NCBI GenBank assembly: GCA_009908385.1
Contig: JAAAPE010000061.1
Span: 1-38,197 of the forward strand
DNA from: Gammaproteobacteria bacterium
GTDB lineage: Bacteria > Pseudomonadota > Gammaproteobacteria > Xanthomonadales > Wenzhouxiangellaceae
DNA: 38,197 nucleotides
Direction: 5' to 3'
Positions 16,988 to 27,247 of the stretch are shown piece after piece (positions within the stretch are counted from its first letter, which is position 1; each line of letters starts with the position of its first letter). A model generated the notes under the pieces. The model did no database searches. It was not told the origin of the DNA and worked only from the letters and a program-made list of their open reading frames with translations. The position numbers were made by a program, and so were the translations under genes.

Positions 16988-17476
16988 TTAACGATAGCGT
17001 GCGTCGCGCGCGCGGTTGGCGGCAATGCTCTCTTCGTACCGATCCCCGATGGCCAGCAGCTGCTGCTTGTCGACGACCTTTTCGGACTTGTGCTCCATGT
17101 GGTACTCCCCGACGTCGGTGAGCACGATCGAGTCGACGGGGCAGGATTCCTCGCAGAAACCGCAGTAGATGCACTTGAACAGGTCGATGTCGTAGCGCGT
17201 CGTGCGCCGCGTGTTGTCTTCTCGGTTGTGCGACTCGATGGTGATCGCCAGGGCCGGGCAGACCGCCTCACAGAGCTTGCAGGCGATACAGCGCTCTTCG
17301 CCGTTGGGGTAGCGGCGCAGCGCGTGCAGGCCGCGGAAGCGCGGCGACCAGGGCGTATGCTCGTCCGGGTAGTTGAGCGTGGCCTTGGGCGCCAGGCCCA
17401 TCCGCCACGTCACCGCCAGGCCGCGGAACAGCTCCAGCAGCATCAGCGAGCGCAGATAGCGAGTAACAGCTTGCAT
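16988..17476 (-). CDS. nuoI: NADH-quinone oxidoreductase subunit I (two [4Fe-4S] clusters)
   Basis: A 162-residue ferredoxin-like subunit of the connecting arm. It carries clusters N6a and N6b between the NADH module and NuoB. Two complete CxxCxxCxxxCP sets are present: Cys 63, 66, 69, 73 and Cys 102, 105, 108, 112. The N-terminal amphipathic helix ([18 protein letters not shown]) anchors it at the membrane face. The start lies 6 bases after the nuoH stop. Confidence 0.98.
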   Translation of the reverse strand: MQAVTRYLRSLMLLELFRGLAVTWRMGLAPKATLNYPDEHTPWSPRFRGLHALRRYPNGEERCIACKLCEAVCPALAITIESHNREDNTRRTTRYDIDLFKCIYCGFCEESCPVDSIVLTDVGEYHMEHKSEKVVDKQQLLAIGDRYEESIAANRARDARYR

Positions 17477-17482
17477 AATCGA

Positions 17483-18502
17483 TCAGCCTCCGAACCAGCC
17501 CATGACCCGGAACACCCCGGCGACCATGATCCACACGATCGTGATCGGGATGAAGACCTTCCAGCCCAGGCGCATGATCTGGTCGTAGCGATAGCGCGGA
17601 AACGTCGCGCGGAACCACAAGAACAGGAAACAGAACACGGCGGTCTTGAGCAGGAACCAGTGCACCCCGCCCTCGCCGAGGAACGTGTCGCCCACGACCG
17701 GAATGCCCGAAAACGGCGACAGCCAGCCGCCCATGAACAGCAGGGAGGCGAGCGCCGAGATCAGGATCATGTTGGCGTATTCGGCCAGGAAGAACACGGC
17801 GAAGCCGGCGCCGGAATACTCGACGTGGAAACCGGCGACGATCTCGGACTCGCCCTCGGCCACGTCGAAGGGCGCGCGGTTGGTCTCGGCCACGCCGGAG
17901 ACGAAGTAGATCACGAACAGCGGCAGCAGCGGCAGCCAGTACCAGGTGAAGATGTTGCCGGACTGCGCCTCGACGATGGCCGTCAGGTTGAGCGTGCCGG
18001 CCAGCACGATCACGCCGACCAGGGCGAAGCCCATGGCGATTTCGTAGGAAACCGTCTGCGCGGCCGCGCGCAGGCCGCCAATCAGCGCGTACTTGGAATT
18101 CGAGGCCCAGCCACCGAGCAGGATGCCGTAGACGCCCATCGACGTCAGGGCCAGGATCAGCAGCAGCCCGGCGTCGACGTCGGCCAGCACCAGCCAGTCG
18201 TCGAAGGGCACTACGGCCCAGGCAGCCAGCGCCGGCGCCAGCGAAAGCAGCGGCGCGAGCAGGAACAGGAACTTGTTGGCGTTGGTCGGAACAATCAGTT
18301 CCTTGAACAGCATCTTGAACACGTCGGCGAAGGGCTGCAGCAGCCCCAGCGGCCCGACGCGGTTCGGCCCGCGGCGCGAGTGCATGTAGCCGAGCACCTT
18401 GCGCTCGAAATACGTGTAGTAGGCCACGGCGATGGTCACCGGCAGGATGATGATCATGATCTTGGTCATCGTCCAGATCAGCGTGAGGAGCTGGTCGATC
18501 AT
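17483..18502 (-). CDS. nuoH: NADH-quinone oxidoreductase subunit H
   Basis: A 339-residue membrane subunit that forms the quinone chamber with NuoB and NuoD. Family signatures are clear: [20 protein letters not shown], then [16 protein letters not shown], and the acidic loop [17 protein letters not shown]. The length is normal. ATG 18502 overlaps the nuoG stop (ATGA), indicating coupling. Confidence 0.98.
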   Translation of the reverse strand: MIDQLLTLIWTMTKIMIIILPVTIAVAYYTYFERKVLGYMHSRRGPNRVGPLGLLQPFADVFKMLFKELIVPTNANKFLFLLAPLLSLAPALAAWAVVPFDDWLVLADVDAGLLLILALTSMGVYGILLGGWASNSKYALIGGLRAAAQTVSYEIAMGFALVGVIVLAGTLNLTAIVEAQSGNIFTWYWLPLLPLFVIYFVSGVAETNRAPFDVAEGESEIVAGFHVEYSGAGFAVFFLAEYANMILISALASLLFMGGWLSPFSGIPVVGDTFLGEGGVHWFLLKTAVFCFLFLWFRATFPRYRYDQIMRLGWKVFIPITIVWIMVAGVFRVMGWFGG

Positions 18503-20862
18503 GCCGGCACCTCCAGGCTGATGTCACCGCCACCGGCGCCCAGGGTCGAAACCGGGCAGGTCGCGACCGGCAGGCCGACCGCCCCCGGCGCGACGCGGGC
18601 GTCGATCACCAGATCGAGCTCTGCGCTGGCATCGCCCTGGCTGACGCGAACCCGACTGGCGTCCTCGAGACCGTGACGCCGGGCCGTGGCCGGGTGAACG
18701 GCGCAGACCGTGGCCTCGGCATGCGTGGTCTGCTGCAGGGCCGGCGCCCTTCTGAGCACGTTGTCGCCGGCGTAGATGGGCACCTCGCCGGTGCGCCAGA
18801 GCGTGTCGCCTTCGGCCAGCACCGGCGCGGCCGGCTCGTCGCAGGCCGCTTCGCCCGTCTCCACGGCGAGGGCGCGTTCGGTCACGGCCTCCAGGGTCGC
18901 GAAGTCGAAACCCGCCGCCCCGGACATCTCCCCGAGCTTGCGCAGGATCTTCCAGCCGGGCCGCGCCTGTTCCGGCGCGCGTCCGACCGCCTGAAGCGTT
19001 TCGCGATGGCCGTCGGCATTGATCCAGGTGCCGTCGACTTCCGGCACCGGCGAGAGCGGCAGCAGGACATCGGCCGTCTCGCGCAGCACGGCGTTGTCGA
19101 AAGGCGTCGCGGCGACCACCGAAGCGGCGCCGTCGAGCGCGCGGCGCGCCGCGGCCGGGTCGGCCAGGTCGAAGTCCGGCTCGATGTCCCAGAGCAGGTA
19201 GGCCTGCCGAGGCCTGGCGATCATGCCCCAGGCGCTCAGGCCGTCGCGGGCGGGGACGCTGCCGGCGGTCCAGGCACCGGTGCTGTTGGCCGGCCCGGGC
19301 AGGACGACGAGCGCCACTTCCACGGCGCCGGCCAGCCATTCGGCGATGCGGCGCAGCCAGCCGGCTTCGGGGTGGTTGAGCGCCTGGTCGCCGAGAAGGA
19401 GAACGCCGGAATCGGCGTCCTTGAGGAGGCTCGCGAGCTGTTGCGCTTCGGGTTCCGGATGCCGCTCGGCGATGTATTCGCCCAGCTTGCCGTCGGGCAG
19501 GCTCGCGCCGGTCAGGTCGGCGGCCGCCTTGGCGACCCGGCCGAAGGTGTCGACCATCGCCTGCGGCGGCACGATCAGGCGCTCGGCGAGATCGAAATGG
19601 AAGTCCCAGGCCACGCTGTTGATGTCGGCCACCTTCGCGCCGTTCTGACGCCAGGCGGTGCGCACGCGATGGCCCAGGATGGGCTGTTCGTGGCGGATGT
19701 TGCTGCCGACCAGCACGATGGCGTCGGACTCGGAAATACTCGCCGTGGGCACGTCGAGATGCGCGCGGCCCGCCTGCGGATGCGAGAAGTCGAGCAGGCG
19801 CAGGCGGTGGTCGACGTTCTCGCTGCCCAGGGCACGCGCCATCGAGGCCGCAAGGTAGTGTTCTTCGGTGGACGCGCGCGGCGAGACCAGCACGCCGAGT
19901 TCGCGGCCGCCGTGGGTCTCGACGGCGCCCTTGAGCGCGCGTGCGGCCGCTTCGAGGGCGTCCTGCCAGTTGGCCTCGCGCCACTCGCCGTCGACCTTGA
20001 TCTGCGGCGTGGTCAGGCGATCGTCGGCGCGCAGCCCGAAGTGGCTGTAGCGGTCGCGGTCGGCCAGCCAGCATTCGTTGATCGCCTCGTTGTCGCGCGG
20101 CACGGCGCGCATGATCTTCGGGCCACGCGTGTGGTAGAACAGGTGCGAGCCGAGGCAATCGTGCGTCCCGATGGACTTCCGGGCGCGCATCTCCCACGGC
20201 CGCGCGGTGTGGCGGAAGGGCTTGTTGGTGAGCGCGCCGACCGGGCAGAGGTCGATGACGTTGCCCGACAGCTCGGAGTTGATGTTGCGCTCGACGAAGG
20301 TGCCGATCTCCATGTGCTCGCCGCGGCTCATGCCGCCGAGCTCGCAGGTGCCGGCGATTTCCTCGAGGAAGCGCACGCAGCGCGTGCAGTGGATGCAGCG
20401 CGTCATGTCGGTCTCGATCAGCGGGCCGACGTTCTTGTCGCGCACCACGCGCTTGCGCTCGGTAAAGCGCGATACCGACCGGCCGTAGCCCATGGCCAGG
20501 TCCTGCAGCTCGCATTCGCCGCCCTGGTCGCAGATCGGGCAGTCGAGCGGATGGTTGATCAGCAGGAATTCCATCACGCCGCGCTGGGCGTCGACGGTGC
20601 GGCGCGATTCGGTGAACACCTTCATGCCGTCGGCCACCGGCGTGGCGCAGGCCGGCAGCGGCTTGGGCGCCTTCTCGACATCGACCAGGCACATGCGGCA
20701 GTTGGCCGCGATCGACAGCTTGTGGTGGTAGCAGAATCGCGGAATGTCGATCCCGGCCCGATCGGTCACCTGGATGATCATCTCGCCCTTCCGGGCGGTC
20801 AGTTCCTGGCCGTCGACCTCGATCGTGACGGTGTCGTCCTGTTTGTTCTCAGCAGTAGCCAT
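18499..20862 (-). CDS. nuoG: NADH-quinone oxidoreductase subunit G (large iron-sulfur subunit)
   Basis: A 787-residue molybdopterin-oxidoreductase-like subunit of the NADH module. Visible ligands: [2Fe-2S] N1b at Cys 44, 55, 58, 72; N5 at His 104, Cys 108, 111, 117; N4 at Cys 156, 159, 162, 206. The extra N7 quartet of E. coli is absent; only Cys 236 is seen in that region. The rest is the degenerate molybdopterin fold. The 3' end overlaps nuoH by four bases. Unlike its neighbours, it is not coupled to nuoF: 185 bases with a repeat island lie between. Confidence 0.98.
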   Translation of the reverse strand: MATAENKQDDTVTIEVDGQELTARKGEMIIQVTDRAGIDIPRFCYHHKLSIAANCRMCLVDVEKAPKPLPACATPVADGMKVFTESRRTVDAQRGVMEFLLINHPLDCPICDQGGECELQDLAMGYGRSVSRFTERKRVVRDKNVGPLIETDMTRCIHCTRCVRFLEEIAGTCELGGMSRGEHMEIGTFVERNINSELSGNVIDLCPVGALTNKPFRHTARPWEMRARKSIGTHDCLGSHLFYHTRGPKIMRAVPRDNEAINECWLADRDRYSHFGLRADDRLTTPQIKVDGEWREANWQDALEAAARALKGAVETHGGRELGVLVSPRASTEEHYLAASMARALGSENVDHRLRLLDFSHPQAGRAHLDVPTASISESDAIVLVGSNIRHEQPILGHRVRTAWRQNGAKVADINSVAWDFHFDLAERLIVPPQAMVDTFGRVAKAAADLTGASLPDGKLGEYIAERHPEPEAQQLASLLKDADSGVLLLGDQALNHPEAGWLRRIAEWLAGAVEVALVVLPGPANSTGAWTAGSVPARDGLSAWGMIARPRQAYLLWDIEPDFDLADPAAARRALDGAASVVAATPFDNAVLRETADVLLPLSPVPEVDGTWINADGHRETLQAVGRAPEQARPGWKILRKLGEMSGAAGFDFATLEAVTERALAVETGEAACDEPAAPVLAEGDTLWRTGEVPIYAGDNVLRRAPALQQTTHAEATVCAVHPATARRHGLEDASRVRVSQGDASAELDLVIDARVAPGAVGLPVATCPVSTLGAGGGDISLEVPA

Positions 20863-20897
20863 CAGTTCATCCGATCTGCCAGAGCTTCTCGAAACCG

Positions 20898-21034
20898 CCG
20901 ATTACGCAGATTCGCGCAGATTCATTGGTTTCGGAAAACTCCGAAACGCCGTTACAAGATTCGATTTGCTGCGTCATTCTCGAAATCATTCGTCTGCGAG
21001 CTCGATCTGCGTCCATCTGCGCAATCTGCGGTTG
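20898..21034. repeat. Mirrored short-unit repeat island 3 (unit CGCAGATT)
   Basis: The left arm (20898-20923) has two CGCAGATT units 10 bases apart. The right arm (21004-21034) has three complementary units (ATCTGCG). Between them are about 80 bases with an 8-base hairpin GTTTCGGA / TCCGAAAC (20928-20947). It fills the nuoF-nuoG gap, with the right arm 13 bases after the nuoF stop. Confidence 0.78.
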
Positions 21035-21047
21035 CATGGGCCCCACA

Positions 21048-22343
21048 TCAGGCTGCTTCGCCGATCTTGTCGGCGATCATCGAACGGCCGTGCTCGACGT
21101 AGTACTCGAATTCCTCGCGGTAGTGCTTGAGGAAGCCCTGCACGGGCCAGGCCGCGGCTTCGCCGAAGGCGCAGATGGTGTGGCCCTCGATCTGCGTGGT
21201 CACCGACGCCAGGGTGTCGATGTCTTCCATCTTTCCCTGGCCGGCCATCAGCCGCTTGAGCATGCGGTACATCCAGCCGGTGCCTTCGCGGCAGGGCGTG
21301 CACTGGCCGCAGGATTCGGCGTAGTAGAAGCGCGCGATCCGGGTGCAGGCGGCGACCATGTCGGTGGTCTCGTCCATGACGATCACCGCGCCCGAGCCCA
21401 GGCCCGAACCGGCCTTCTGGATGGCGTCGTAGTCCATGGTCAGGTCCATCATCACGTCGCCGGGCAGCACCGGCATGGACGACCCGCCCGGGATCACGCC
21501 CTTGATCTCGTGGCCGTTTCGCATGCCGCCGGCCATCTCGAGCAGCTCGGAAAACGGCGTACCCAGCGGCACCTCGTAGTTGCCCGGCCGGTTGACGTGG
21601 CCGGAGACCGAGAAGATCTTCGGGCCGCCGTTGTTGGGCTTGCCCAGATCGAGGAACCACTCGCCGCCGTTGCGCATGATCGCCGGTACCGAGGCGAGCG
21701 TCTCGGTGTTGTTGATGGTGGTCGGCCGGCCGTAGACGCCAAAATTGGCTGGGAACGGCGGCTTGAAGCGCGGCTGGCCCTTCTTGCCCTCTACCGATTC
21801 CATCAGCGCGGTTTCCTCGCCGCAGATGTAGGCGCCGGCGCCGAGCAGGTTGTGGATGTCGATGTCGATGCCCGAGCCCTGGACATTCTTGCCCAGGTAG
21901 CCGGCCTCGTAGGCTTCCTTGAGCGCCGCCTCGACGCGCTCGAAGGGCTCGTGGTGGAACTCGCCTCGCAGGTAGTTGTAGGCCACGGTCGCGCCCATCG
22001 AGTAGGCGGCGATCGCCATGCCCTCGAGCAGCGCGTGCGGGTTGTAGCGCAGTATGTCGCGGTCGTGGCAGGTACCCGGCTCGGATTCGTCGGAATTGCA
22101 TACCAGGTATTTCTGTCCGGGCGCTGATCGCGGCATGAACGACCATTTCAACCCGGTCGGGAAACCGGCGCCGCCGCGCCCGCGCAGGGACGATTTCTTC
22201 ACCGTCTCGATGATCTCTTCCTGGGGCGTCTTGTCCTTGAGGATCTTCTCCCAGGCCTGCCAGCCGCCGTGCTTGCGATAAGCCTCGAGCGTCCAGCAGT
22301 TGTCCTCGTCGAGATGCGTAAAGCATATGTTGTGTTCAGCCAT
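21048..22343 (-). CDS. nuoF: NADH-quinone oxidoreductase subunit F (NADH and FMN binding)
   Basis: A 431-residue subunit that oxidises NADH with FMN and passes electrons to cluster N3. The FMN/NADH region [14 protein letters not shown] is at 54-67, [10 protein letters not shown] at about 82-91 and [13 protein letters not shown] at 168-180. N3 ligands are Cys 345, 348, 351 and 391. ATG 22343 gives the normal N-terminus; a TTG two codons earlier is in frame but unlikely. It starts 6 bases after the nuoE stop. Confidence 0.98.
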   Translation of the reverse strand: MAEHNICFTHLDEDNCWTLEAYRKHGGWQAWEKILKDKTPQEEIIETVKKSSLRGRGGAGFPTGLKWSFMPRSAPGQKYLVCNSDESEPGTCHDRDILRYNPHALLEGMAIAAYSMGATVAYNYLRGEFHHEPFERVEAALKEAYEAGYLGKNVQGSGIDIDIHNLLGAGAYICGEETALMESVEGKKGQPRFKPPFPANFGVYGRPTTINNTETLASVPAIMRNGGEWFLDLGKPNNGGPKIFSVSGHVNRPGNYEVPLGTPFSELLEMAGGMRNGHEIKGVIPGGSSMPVLPGDVMMDLTMDYDAIQKAGSGLGSGAVIVMDETTDMVAACTRIARFYYAESCGQCTPCREGTGWMYRMLKRLMAGQGKMEDIDTLASVTTQIEGHTICAFGEAAAWPVQGFLKHYREEFEYYVEHGRSMIADKIGEAA

Positions 22344-22349
22344 CGTCAA

Positions 22350-22877
22350 TCACTCCAGACCGTCGAGGATCTCGTCGACCTTCTCGGGCGTGAGGTTCTC
22401 GTGGTAGTGGCCGTCGACGATCATCATCGGCGCACGCACGCAGGCTGCCAGGCACTCTTCCTCGCGCTTGAGGAAGATGCGGCCGTCCGGCGTGGTTTCG
22501 CCGATTCGCGTGCCCAGCTTCTTCTCCACGTGTTCCAAGATCTTGTCGGAACCGCATAGCATGCATGAGATGTTGGTGCAGATCGAAATCGAGTGACGAC
22601 CGACCGGCTCGGTCTCGATCATCGAATAGAAGGTCGCCACTTCGTAGACCCAGACCGGCGGCACTTCGAGGCAATCGGCCACGCCGTCCATCAGGTCGAC
22701 GCCGACCCAGCCGCCGTTCTGGTGCTGGGCGGCGACCAGCGCCTGGATGATGGCCGAGCGCCGGCCCTCGATGCCTTCGGGGAACTTGGCGCGCCAATGG
22801 TCGATCTCGCGGCGGGTCTCTTCATTGAGCAGCTCGGCCTTGCCGGCGACCGCACTGGTGGTAGCTTGATCGGTCAT
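22350..22877 (-). CDS. nuoE: NADH-quinone oxidoreductase subunit E
   Basis: A 175-residue thioredoxin-fold subunit of the NADH module carrying [2Fe-2S] cluster N1a. The four ligands are Cys 100, 105, 142 and 146 (SICTNISC and ECLAAC). Size is normal. ATG 22877 overlaps the nuoD stop (ATGA). Confidence 0.98.
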   Translation of the reverse strand: MTDQATTSAVAGKAELLNEETRREIDHWRAKFPEGIEGRRSAIIQALVAAQHQNGGWVGVDLMDGVADCLEVPPVWVYEVATFYSMIETEPVGRHSISICTNISCMLCGSDKILEHVEKKLGTRIGETTPDGRIFLKREEECLAACVRAPMMIVDGHYHENLTPEKVDEILDGLE

Positions 22878-24127
22878 CTGTCAATCTCCCCGAAGACGAT
22901 GTCCTGGGTTGCAATGAGCGCGGCGATATCGGCCAGCATATGGCCCTTGGCCATCTCGTGCATTGAAGCGAGATGCGCATAACCCGGTGCGCGCAGGTGC
23001 ACGCGAAACGGCTTGTTGGCGCCGTCGGAAACCAGGTAGCAGCCGAATTCACCCTTGGGGGCTTCGACCGACACGTAGGTTTCGCCCTCGGGCACGCAAT
23101 AGCCTTCGGTGAACAGCTTGAAGTGATGGATCAACGCTTCCATGTCGTCCTTCATCTCTTCGCGCGTGGGCGGCGCGACCTTGAAGTCGCGCACGATCAC
23201 GGGGCCGGGGTTTTCCCGCAGCCAGGCGATACACTGCTTGATGATGCGCGCGGACTGGCGCATTTCCTCGACGCGCACCAGGTAGCGGTCGTAGCAATCG
23301 CCGTTGGTGCCCACCGGGATGTCGAAATCGACTTCGCGGTACTTGGCGTAGGGCTGCTTCTTGCGCAGGTCCCACTCGACACCGCTACCGCGCAGCATCG
23401 GGCCGGTGAAACCGAGCTGAAGCGCCCGCTCCGGGCTGACCGCGCCGATGCCGACCGTGCGCTGCTTCCAGATTCGGTTGTCGGTCAGCAACGTTTCGTA
23501 GTCATCGACGCGGTGGAAGAAGTCGTCGGTAAAGGCCTCGATGAAGTCGAGCATCGAACCCTGCCGCCACGCGTTGATGCGCTCGAGCTCCTTACCCTTA
23601 CGCCAGCGCGTCTCGGCCACCTTGGGCATCTCGTCGGGCAGGTCGCGGTAGACGCCGCCGGGGCGATAGTACGTGGCATGCATGCGCGTGCCCGAGACCG
23701 CCTCGTAGACGTCCATCAGGTTTTCGCGCTCGCGGAAGGCATAGAGGAACACCGCCATCGCGCCGAGATCGAGCGCGTTCGACCCGATCCACATCAGATG
23801 ATTGAGGATGCGCGTGACTTCGTCGAACATCGTGCGGATCCACTGCGCTCGCTCCGGAGGACTCACCTCGAGGAGGTTCTCGATGGCGCGCACGTAGGCG
23901 TGTTCGTTGCACATCATCGAGACGTAGTCGAGCCGATCCATGTAGCCGATCGAATGGTTGTACGGCTTGGACTCGGCCAGCTTCTCGGTGGCACGGTGCA
24001 GAAGGCCGACGTGCGGGTCGGCACGAACGACGGTCTCGCCGTCGAGCTCGAGAATCAGCCGCAGCACGCCGTGCGCAGCCGGATGCTGCGGGCCGAAATT
24101 CATCGTGAAGTTGCGAATCTCGCTCAT
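22874..24127 (-). CDS. nuoD: NADH-quinone oxidoreductase subunit D
   Basis: A 417-residue, [NiFe]-hydrogenase-like subunit that lines the quinone site with NuoB. Signatures: [14 protein letters not shown] at the N-terminus, [16 protein letters not shown], and the [13 protein letters not shown] segment. It is a separate gene, unlike the fused NuoCD of enteric bacteria. ATG 24127 overlaps the nuoC stop (ATGA); the longer open frame upstream is nuoC sequence in another frame. Confidence 0.98.
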   Translation of the reverse strand: MSEIRNFTMNFGPQHPAAHGVLRLILELDGETVVRADPHVGLLHRATEKLAESKPYNHSIGYMDRLDYVSMMCNEHAYVRAIENLLEVSPPERAQWIRTMFDEVTRILNHLMWIGSNALDLGAMAVFLYAFRERENLMDVYEAVSGTRMHATYYRPGGVYRDLPDEMPKVAETRWRKGKELERINAWRQGSMLDFIEAFTDDFFHRVDDYETLLTDNRIWKQRTVGIGAVSPERALQLGFTGPMLRGSGVEWDLRKKQPYAKYREVDFDIPVGTNGDCYDRYLVRVEEMRQSARIIKQCIAWLRENPGPVIVRDFKVAPPTREEMKDDMEALIHHFKLFTEGYCVPEGETYVSVEAPKGEFGCYLVSDGANKPFRVHLRAPGYAHLASMHEMAKGHMLADIAALIATQDIVFGEIDR

Positions 24128-24855
24128 GCGCCGCTTCCTGTTCCTTCGAGCTTCTTGTCGATGTATCGGCTGTCGCGGCGCACGACGCGTGCCACGGTCA
24201 CGCGCGGCTCGATCTCGACCGGCTCGTAGACCACCCGCCCCTTGTCCTCGTCGTAGCGGACGGTCACGTTGCCGATCAGGGGGAAATCCTTGCGGAAGGG
24301 GTGGCCGATGAAGCCGTAGTCGGTCAACAGGCGCCGCAGGTCCGGGTGGCCGTCGAAGACGATTCCGAACAGGTCGAAGGCCTCGCGCTCGTACCAGTTG
24401 ACGGAGTTCCAGACCTCGATGAGCGAAGGCAACACCGGAAACTCGTTGTCCGGGGCGTAGCAACGAAGGCTCAGGCGCCGGTTGTGCTTGAGCGAAAGCA
24501 GCTGCACCACCGCGGCGAAACGGTTCTGGATCTCGCCGGCCTCGGGGCGCTCTTCCCAGGAGAACCGTCCGGGACCGAGCTCATCGGCAGCGCGCGAGTA
24601 GCCCTGACCGGTCGCTTCGGCCGTCTCCCATTCGTCGTCGCCGTAGCCCAGGTAGTCGATTCCGCACAGGTCGAGCAGCTGCTCGAAGGCCAGTTCCGGC
24701 TCGTCGCGCAGCATGAAGGCCGCATCCAGCCAGTGATCTCGCGGAATCTCGACGGTGAGCTGGCCGCGGTGCTCGATCATCGAGTCGATGCGTTCGCCGA
24801 GCTTGTCGACTAGCGACTGTGCCAGCGCCTGATTGCGGGTCGAAAACTGGGTCAT
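24124..24855 (-). CDS. nuoC: NADH-quinone oxidoreductase subunit C
   Basis: A 243-residue hydrophilic subunit of the connecting arm. The family signature [20 protein letters not shown] followed by [14 protein letters not shown] is present near 160-190. It has no cofactor. ATG 24855 overlaps the nuoB stop (ATGA), and the 3' end overlaps nuoD in the same way, so B, C, D and E form one coupled run. Confidence 0.97.
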   Translation of the reverse strand: MTQFSTRNQALAQSLVDKLGERIDSMIEHRGQLTVEIPRDHWLDAAFMLRDEPELAFEQLLDLCGIDYLGYGDDEWETAEATGQGYSRAADELGPGRFSWEERPEAGEIQNRFAAVVQLLSLKHNRRLSLRCYAPDNEFPVLPSLIEVWNSVNWYEREAFDLFGIVFDGHPDLRRLLTDYGFIGHPFRKDFPLIGNVTVRYDEDKGRVVYEPVEIEPRVTVARVVRRDSRYIDKKLEGTGSGA

Positions 24856-25397
24856 GATCGGGCAATGGTGTTGGTGCGCCGGATCTTCTTGTAGAGCTGG
24901 AGCACGCCGTAGACGAGGGCTTCGGCCGTCGGCGGGCAGCCCGGCACGTAGATGTCGACCGGCACGATTCGATCGCAGCCGCGCGTGACGGCATAGGAGT
25001 AGTGGTAGTAACCGCCGCCGTTGGAACAAGAGCCCATGGAAATCACCCACTTGGGATCGGGCATCTGGTCGTAGACCTTGCGCAGCGCCGGGGCCATCTT
25101 GTTGACCAGGGTGCCGGCGACGATCATCACGTCCGACTGGCGAGGACTCGGCCGGAAGATCATGCCAAAGCGGTCGAGGTCGTAGCGCGAAGCGGCCGAA
25201 TGCATCATTTCGACGGCGCAGCAGGCCAGCCCGAAGGTAACCGGCCACATCGAACCGGTCCGCGCCCAGTTGATGAGGGCGTCGGCGCTGGTGGTCACGA
25301 AACCCTTCTTGAGCAGCGGGTTCTCGCCGCCGGGGCGCAGGATGTCATCAACCGGGCTCTCGGGAACCGGGTTGTGCATGATGTTGCTTATTCCCAT
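24852..25397 (-). CDS. nuoB: NADH-quinone oxidoreductase subunit B (cluster N2)
   Basis: A 181-residue subunit that holds terminal [4Fe-4S] cluster N2 and reduces quinone with NuoD. The ligands are the adjacent Cys 59 and 60 ([10 protein letters not shown]), Cys 124 (MGSCSNGG) and Cys 154 (VPGCPP). ATG 25397 is chosen because GGGAG lies 7 bases upstream; it overlaps the nuoA end by 10 bases. A GTG at 25418 and an ATG at 25379 are in-frame alternatives. Confidence 0.97.
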   Translation of the reverse strand: MGISNIMHNPVPESPVDDILRPGGENPLLKKGFVTTSADALINWARTGSMWPVTFGLACCAVEMMHSAASRYDLDRFGMIFRPSPRQSDVMIVAGTLVNKMAPALRKVYDQMPDPKWVISMGSCSNGGGYYHYSYAVTRGCDRIVPVDIYVPGCPPTAEALVYGVLQLYKKIRRTNTIARS

Positions 25398-25744
25398 TCC
25401 AGCGCTCCCTTTTTCCACTCGTAGATGAAGCCGATCACAAGGATCAGCAGGAACACGCCCATCGCCACCAGCCCGGTCACGCCGACGGTGTCCAGGGCGA
25501 CGGCCCAGGGGAAGAGAAAGGCGATTTCCAGGTCGAAGATGATGAACAGGATGGCCACCAGGTAGAAGCGCACGTCGAACTTCATGCGCGAATCCTCGAA
25601 GGCCTCAAAGCCGCATTCGTAGGGCGAGAGCTTCTCGTCGTTCGGCCGGCGCGGGCCGAGAATGCCGCCGGCCAGCAGCAGGACCACGCCCATTCCGAAG
25701 GCCATAGCCAGGAACAACAGAATCGAAAAGTAGTCAGCGAGCAT
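25388..25744 (-). CDS. nuoA: NADH-quinone oxidoreductase subunit A
   Basis: A 118-residue, three-helix subunit at the junction of the two arms. The conserved loop [20 protein letters not shown] is visible, then [21 protein letters not shown] with the membrane acidic residues. Length is normal. ATG 25744 follows an AGG site. It is the first nuo gene, 112 bases after the tRNA-Leu; no clear sigma-70 promoter is seen in that gap, so transcription may read through from tpiA-secG. Confidence 0.97.
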   Translation of the reverse strand: MLADYFSILLFLAMAFGMGVVLLLAGGILGPRRPNDEKLSPYECGFEAFEDSRMKFDVRFYLVAILFIIFDLEIAFLFPWAVALDTVGVTGLVAMGVFLLILVIGFIYEWKKGALEWE

Positions 25745-25796
25745 CCGTCTACCTGCCAGTAGTGCGTCGATTGTCGCGGCGATCCGCCGCAGCGAT

Positions 25797-25820
25797 TGTC
25801 GCCGCAAGTGTCGCCGCAAG
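25797..25820. repeat. 12-base tandem repeat upstream of nuoA
   Basis: TGTCGCCGCAAG occurs twice in tandem (25797-25808, 25809-25820). A related GATTGTCGC word occurs at about 25769 and 25795. It lies in the leader between tRNA-Leu and nuoA and might be an operator, but nothing identifies a regulator. Confidence 0.4.
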
Positions 25821-25856
25821 TGACCGCGCGCCGGTGGAAGCGCGGGTCTTGCAAGA

Positions 25857-25943
25857 TGGTGCCGAAGGCCGGACTCGAACCGGCACGACCGTTAGGCCAC
25901 TGCCCCCTCAAGACAGCGTGTCTACCAATTCCACCACTTCGGC
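25857..25943 (-). tRNA. tRNA-Leu (anticodon GAG)
   Basis: An 87-base class II tRNA with encoded CCA. The acceptor stem is GCCGAAG / CTTCGGC, followed by discriminator A and CCA at 25859-25857. The anticodon loop TTGAGGG gives GAG (25909-25907), reading CUC and CUU. A long variable arm (TGGCCTAACGGTCGT) and the T-arm GCCGG-TTCGAGT-CCGGC are intact. It lies between secG and nuoA on the same strand with no clear promoter of its own, so it is probably cut out of a longer transcript. Confidence 0.97.
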
Positions 25944-25976
25944 ATTGTCAACGATGAGGACCAGTCGGCGCCGACA

Positions 25977-26417
25977 TCAGTCAACGCGCGGCGGCTCCTG
26001 CGTACCTTCCTCCCCGTCGGCCGTCTCCTCTTCGACCGGAACTTCGAGAAACTCGTCTTCGCCCGCCTGTGCGGCTTCGGAAGCTGCTTCGCTGCCAGCT
26101 GAGTCGTTGTCGGCCTGCTGCCCGGCCGCCGGCTGACCGAGCTGATCGGCCACGCCGAGGTCGTCGCTCGCCGGACCGACATTACCCGAGCGGGCCACCA
26201 TAACGGCCATGGTCAGGCTGATGGTGAAAAAGGCCACACCGAGCCAGCTCGTAAGCTTGGTCAGGAACCCCGCCGAGCCGCGCGAACCGAAAACCGTGCC
26301 GGAAGCTCCCGAACCGAAAGCGGCGCCCATGGTGGCGCCCGGCCCGCGCTGGACCAGTACGACGGCAACCAGGGCCACGGCCAGGAGGACATGAAAAACG
26401 ATCAGAACCGTATACAT
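25977..26417 (-). CDS. secG: Protein-export membrane protein SecG
   Basis: A 146-residue auxiliary subunit of the SecYEG translocon. The two helices are at about 3-21 and 55-75, with the family signature LVQRGPGATMGAAFGSGASGTVFG between them. The C-terminal half is long, acidic and low in complexity (Glu, Ala, Asp), longer than in E. coli but usual in xanthomonad-type SecG. ATG 26417 gives the normal start; a TTG just before it is unlikely. It starts 30 bases after tpiA. Confidence 0.95.
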   Translation of the reverse strand: MYTVLIVFHVLLAVALVAVVLVQRGPGATMGAAFGSGASGTVFGSRGSAGFLTKLTSWLGVAFFTISLTMAVMVARSGNVGPASDDLGVADQLGQPAAGQQADNDSAGSEAASEAAQAGEDEFLEVPVEEETADGEEGTQEPPRVD

Positions 26418-26447
26418 CAAAAATTCTCGTCAAAAAAACCGTTGGAC

Positions 26448-27197
26448 TCAGGCCGCCTGATAAATCGCCATGAACGATTCGGCCTGCAGCGACGCACCGC
26501 CGATCAGACCGCCATCGATATCCTCGCAGGCAAACAGATCAGCGGCATTGTCGGGTTTGACGCTGCCGCCATACAGGATCCTGACTCGGCCGGCTATTGT
26601 AGCATCCTCTTCGGCCATCTGCGCCCTGATTGCGGCGTGAACTTCCTGCGCCTGGTCGGGCGTGGCAGTCCGGCCGGTACCGATCGCCCAGACCGGCTCG
26701 TAGGCCAAGACGGCACGCGAGAACGCCTGAATGCCGGCCGCTTCGATCGCCGCCGAGAGCTGCGCGCCGACCACTTCGCGCGTGCGCCCGGCCTCGCGCT
26801 CTTCAAGGGTTTCGCCGACGCACAGAATGGGCTGCAGACCGGCGTCCTGGGCAGCGACGAACTTGCGCGCCACCTGTTCGCTGTCCTCGCGGTGCAGCGC
26901 CCGGCGCTCGGAGTGCCCCACCAGGACGTGCGAGCAGTTCCAGTCGGCCAGCATTCCGCCCGACACCTCGCCGGTATAGGCACCGCTTGGGTGGACACTG
27001 AGATCCTGTGCGCCCAGCATGACCGGCGTGGCGTCGGTGAGGGAATCGACCAGCGGCAGGTAGGGGAACGGCGGCAGCACCATCACTTCGGCGGACCGGT
27101 TGGCATCGAGACGGGCGAGGATGCCGCCGATGAGGCTGCGAACCTCGGGCTTGCTGCCGTGCATTTTCCAGTTGCCGGCGATCAGCTTCGTGCGCAT
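26448..27197 (-). CDS. tpiA: Triosephosphate isomerase
   Basis: A 249-residue TIM-barrel enzyme that interconverts dihydroxyacetone phosphate and glyceraldehyde 3-phosphate in the cytoplasm. The active site is complete: Asn 9 and Lys 11 (AGNWKMHG), His 95 (LVGHSERR), Glu 167 (AYEPVWAIGTG), and the phosphate-binding ILYGGSVKPDN near the end. Length is normal. It heads the tpiA-secG-tRNA-nuo run. A GGTGGA sequence lies very close to ATG 27197. Confidence 0.98.
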   Translation of the reverse strand: MRTKLIAGNWKMHGSKPEVRSLIGGILARLDANRSAEVMVLPPFPYLPLVDSLTDATPVMLGAQDLSVHPSGAYTGEVSGGMLADWNCSHVLVGHSERRALHREDSEQVARKFVAAQDAGLQPILCVGETLEEREAGRTREVVGAQLSAAIEAAGIQAFSRAVLAYEPVWAIGTGRTATPDQAQEVHAAIRAQMAEEDATIAGRVRILYGGSVKPDNAADLFACEDIDGGLIGGASLQAESFMAIYQAA

Positions 27198-27232
27198 GTA
27201 TCCACCATGGGGGGGTTCGATGAAGGACGCAG

Positions 27233-27238
27233 ATTTTA
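27233..27238 (-). promoter_or_regulatory. Possible -10 element upstream of tpiA
   Basis: Minus-strand TAAAAT (27238-27233) matches the -10 consensus 5/6. With an 18-base spacer the -35 would be TTGTTC, matching 3/6 and lying in the lower arm of the perfect hairpin at 27248-27303. Weak on its own. Confidence 0.25.
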
Positions 27239-27247
27239 CTGTCTCAG

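Noticed and set aside
20155-20160. Cluster N7 in NuoG
   Set aside because: Only Cys 236 is found where a Cys quartet is needed.
18673-21102. Plus-strand open frame of 809 codons
   Set aside because: Antisense to nuoG, which has all expected iron-sulfur ligands on the minus strand.
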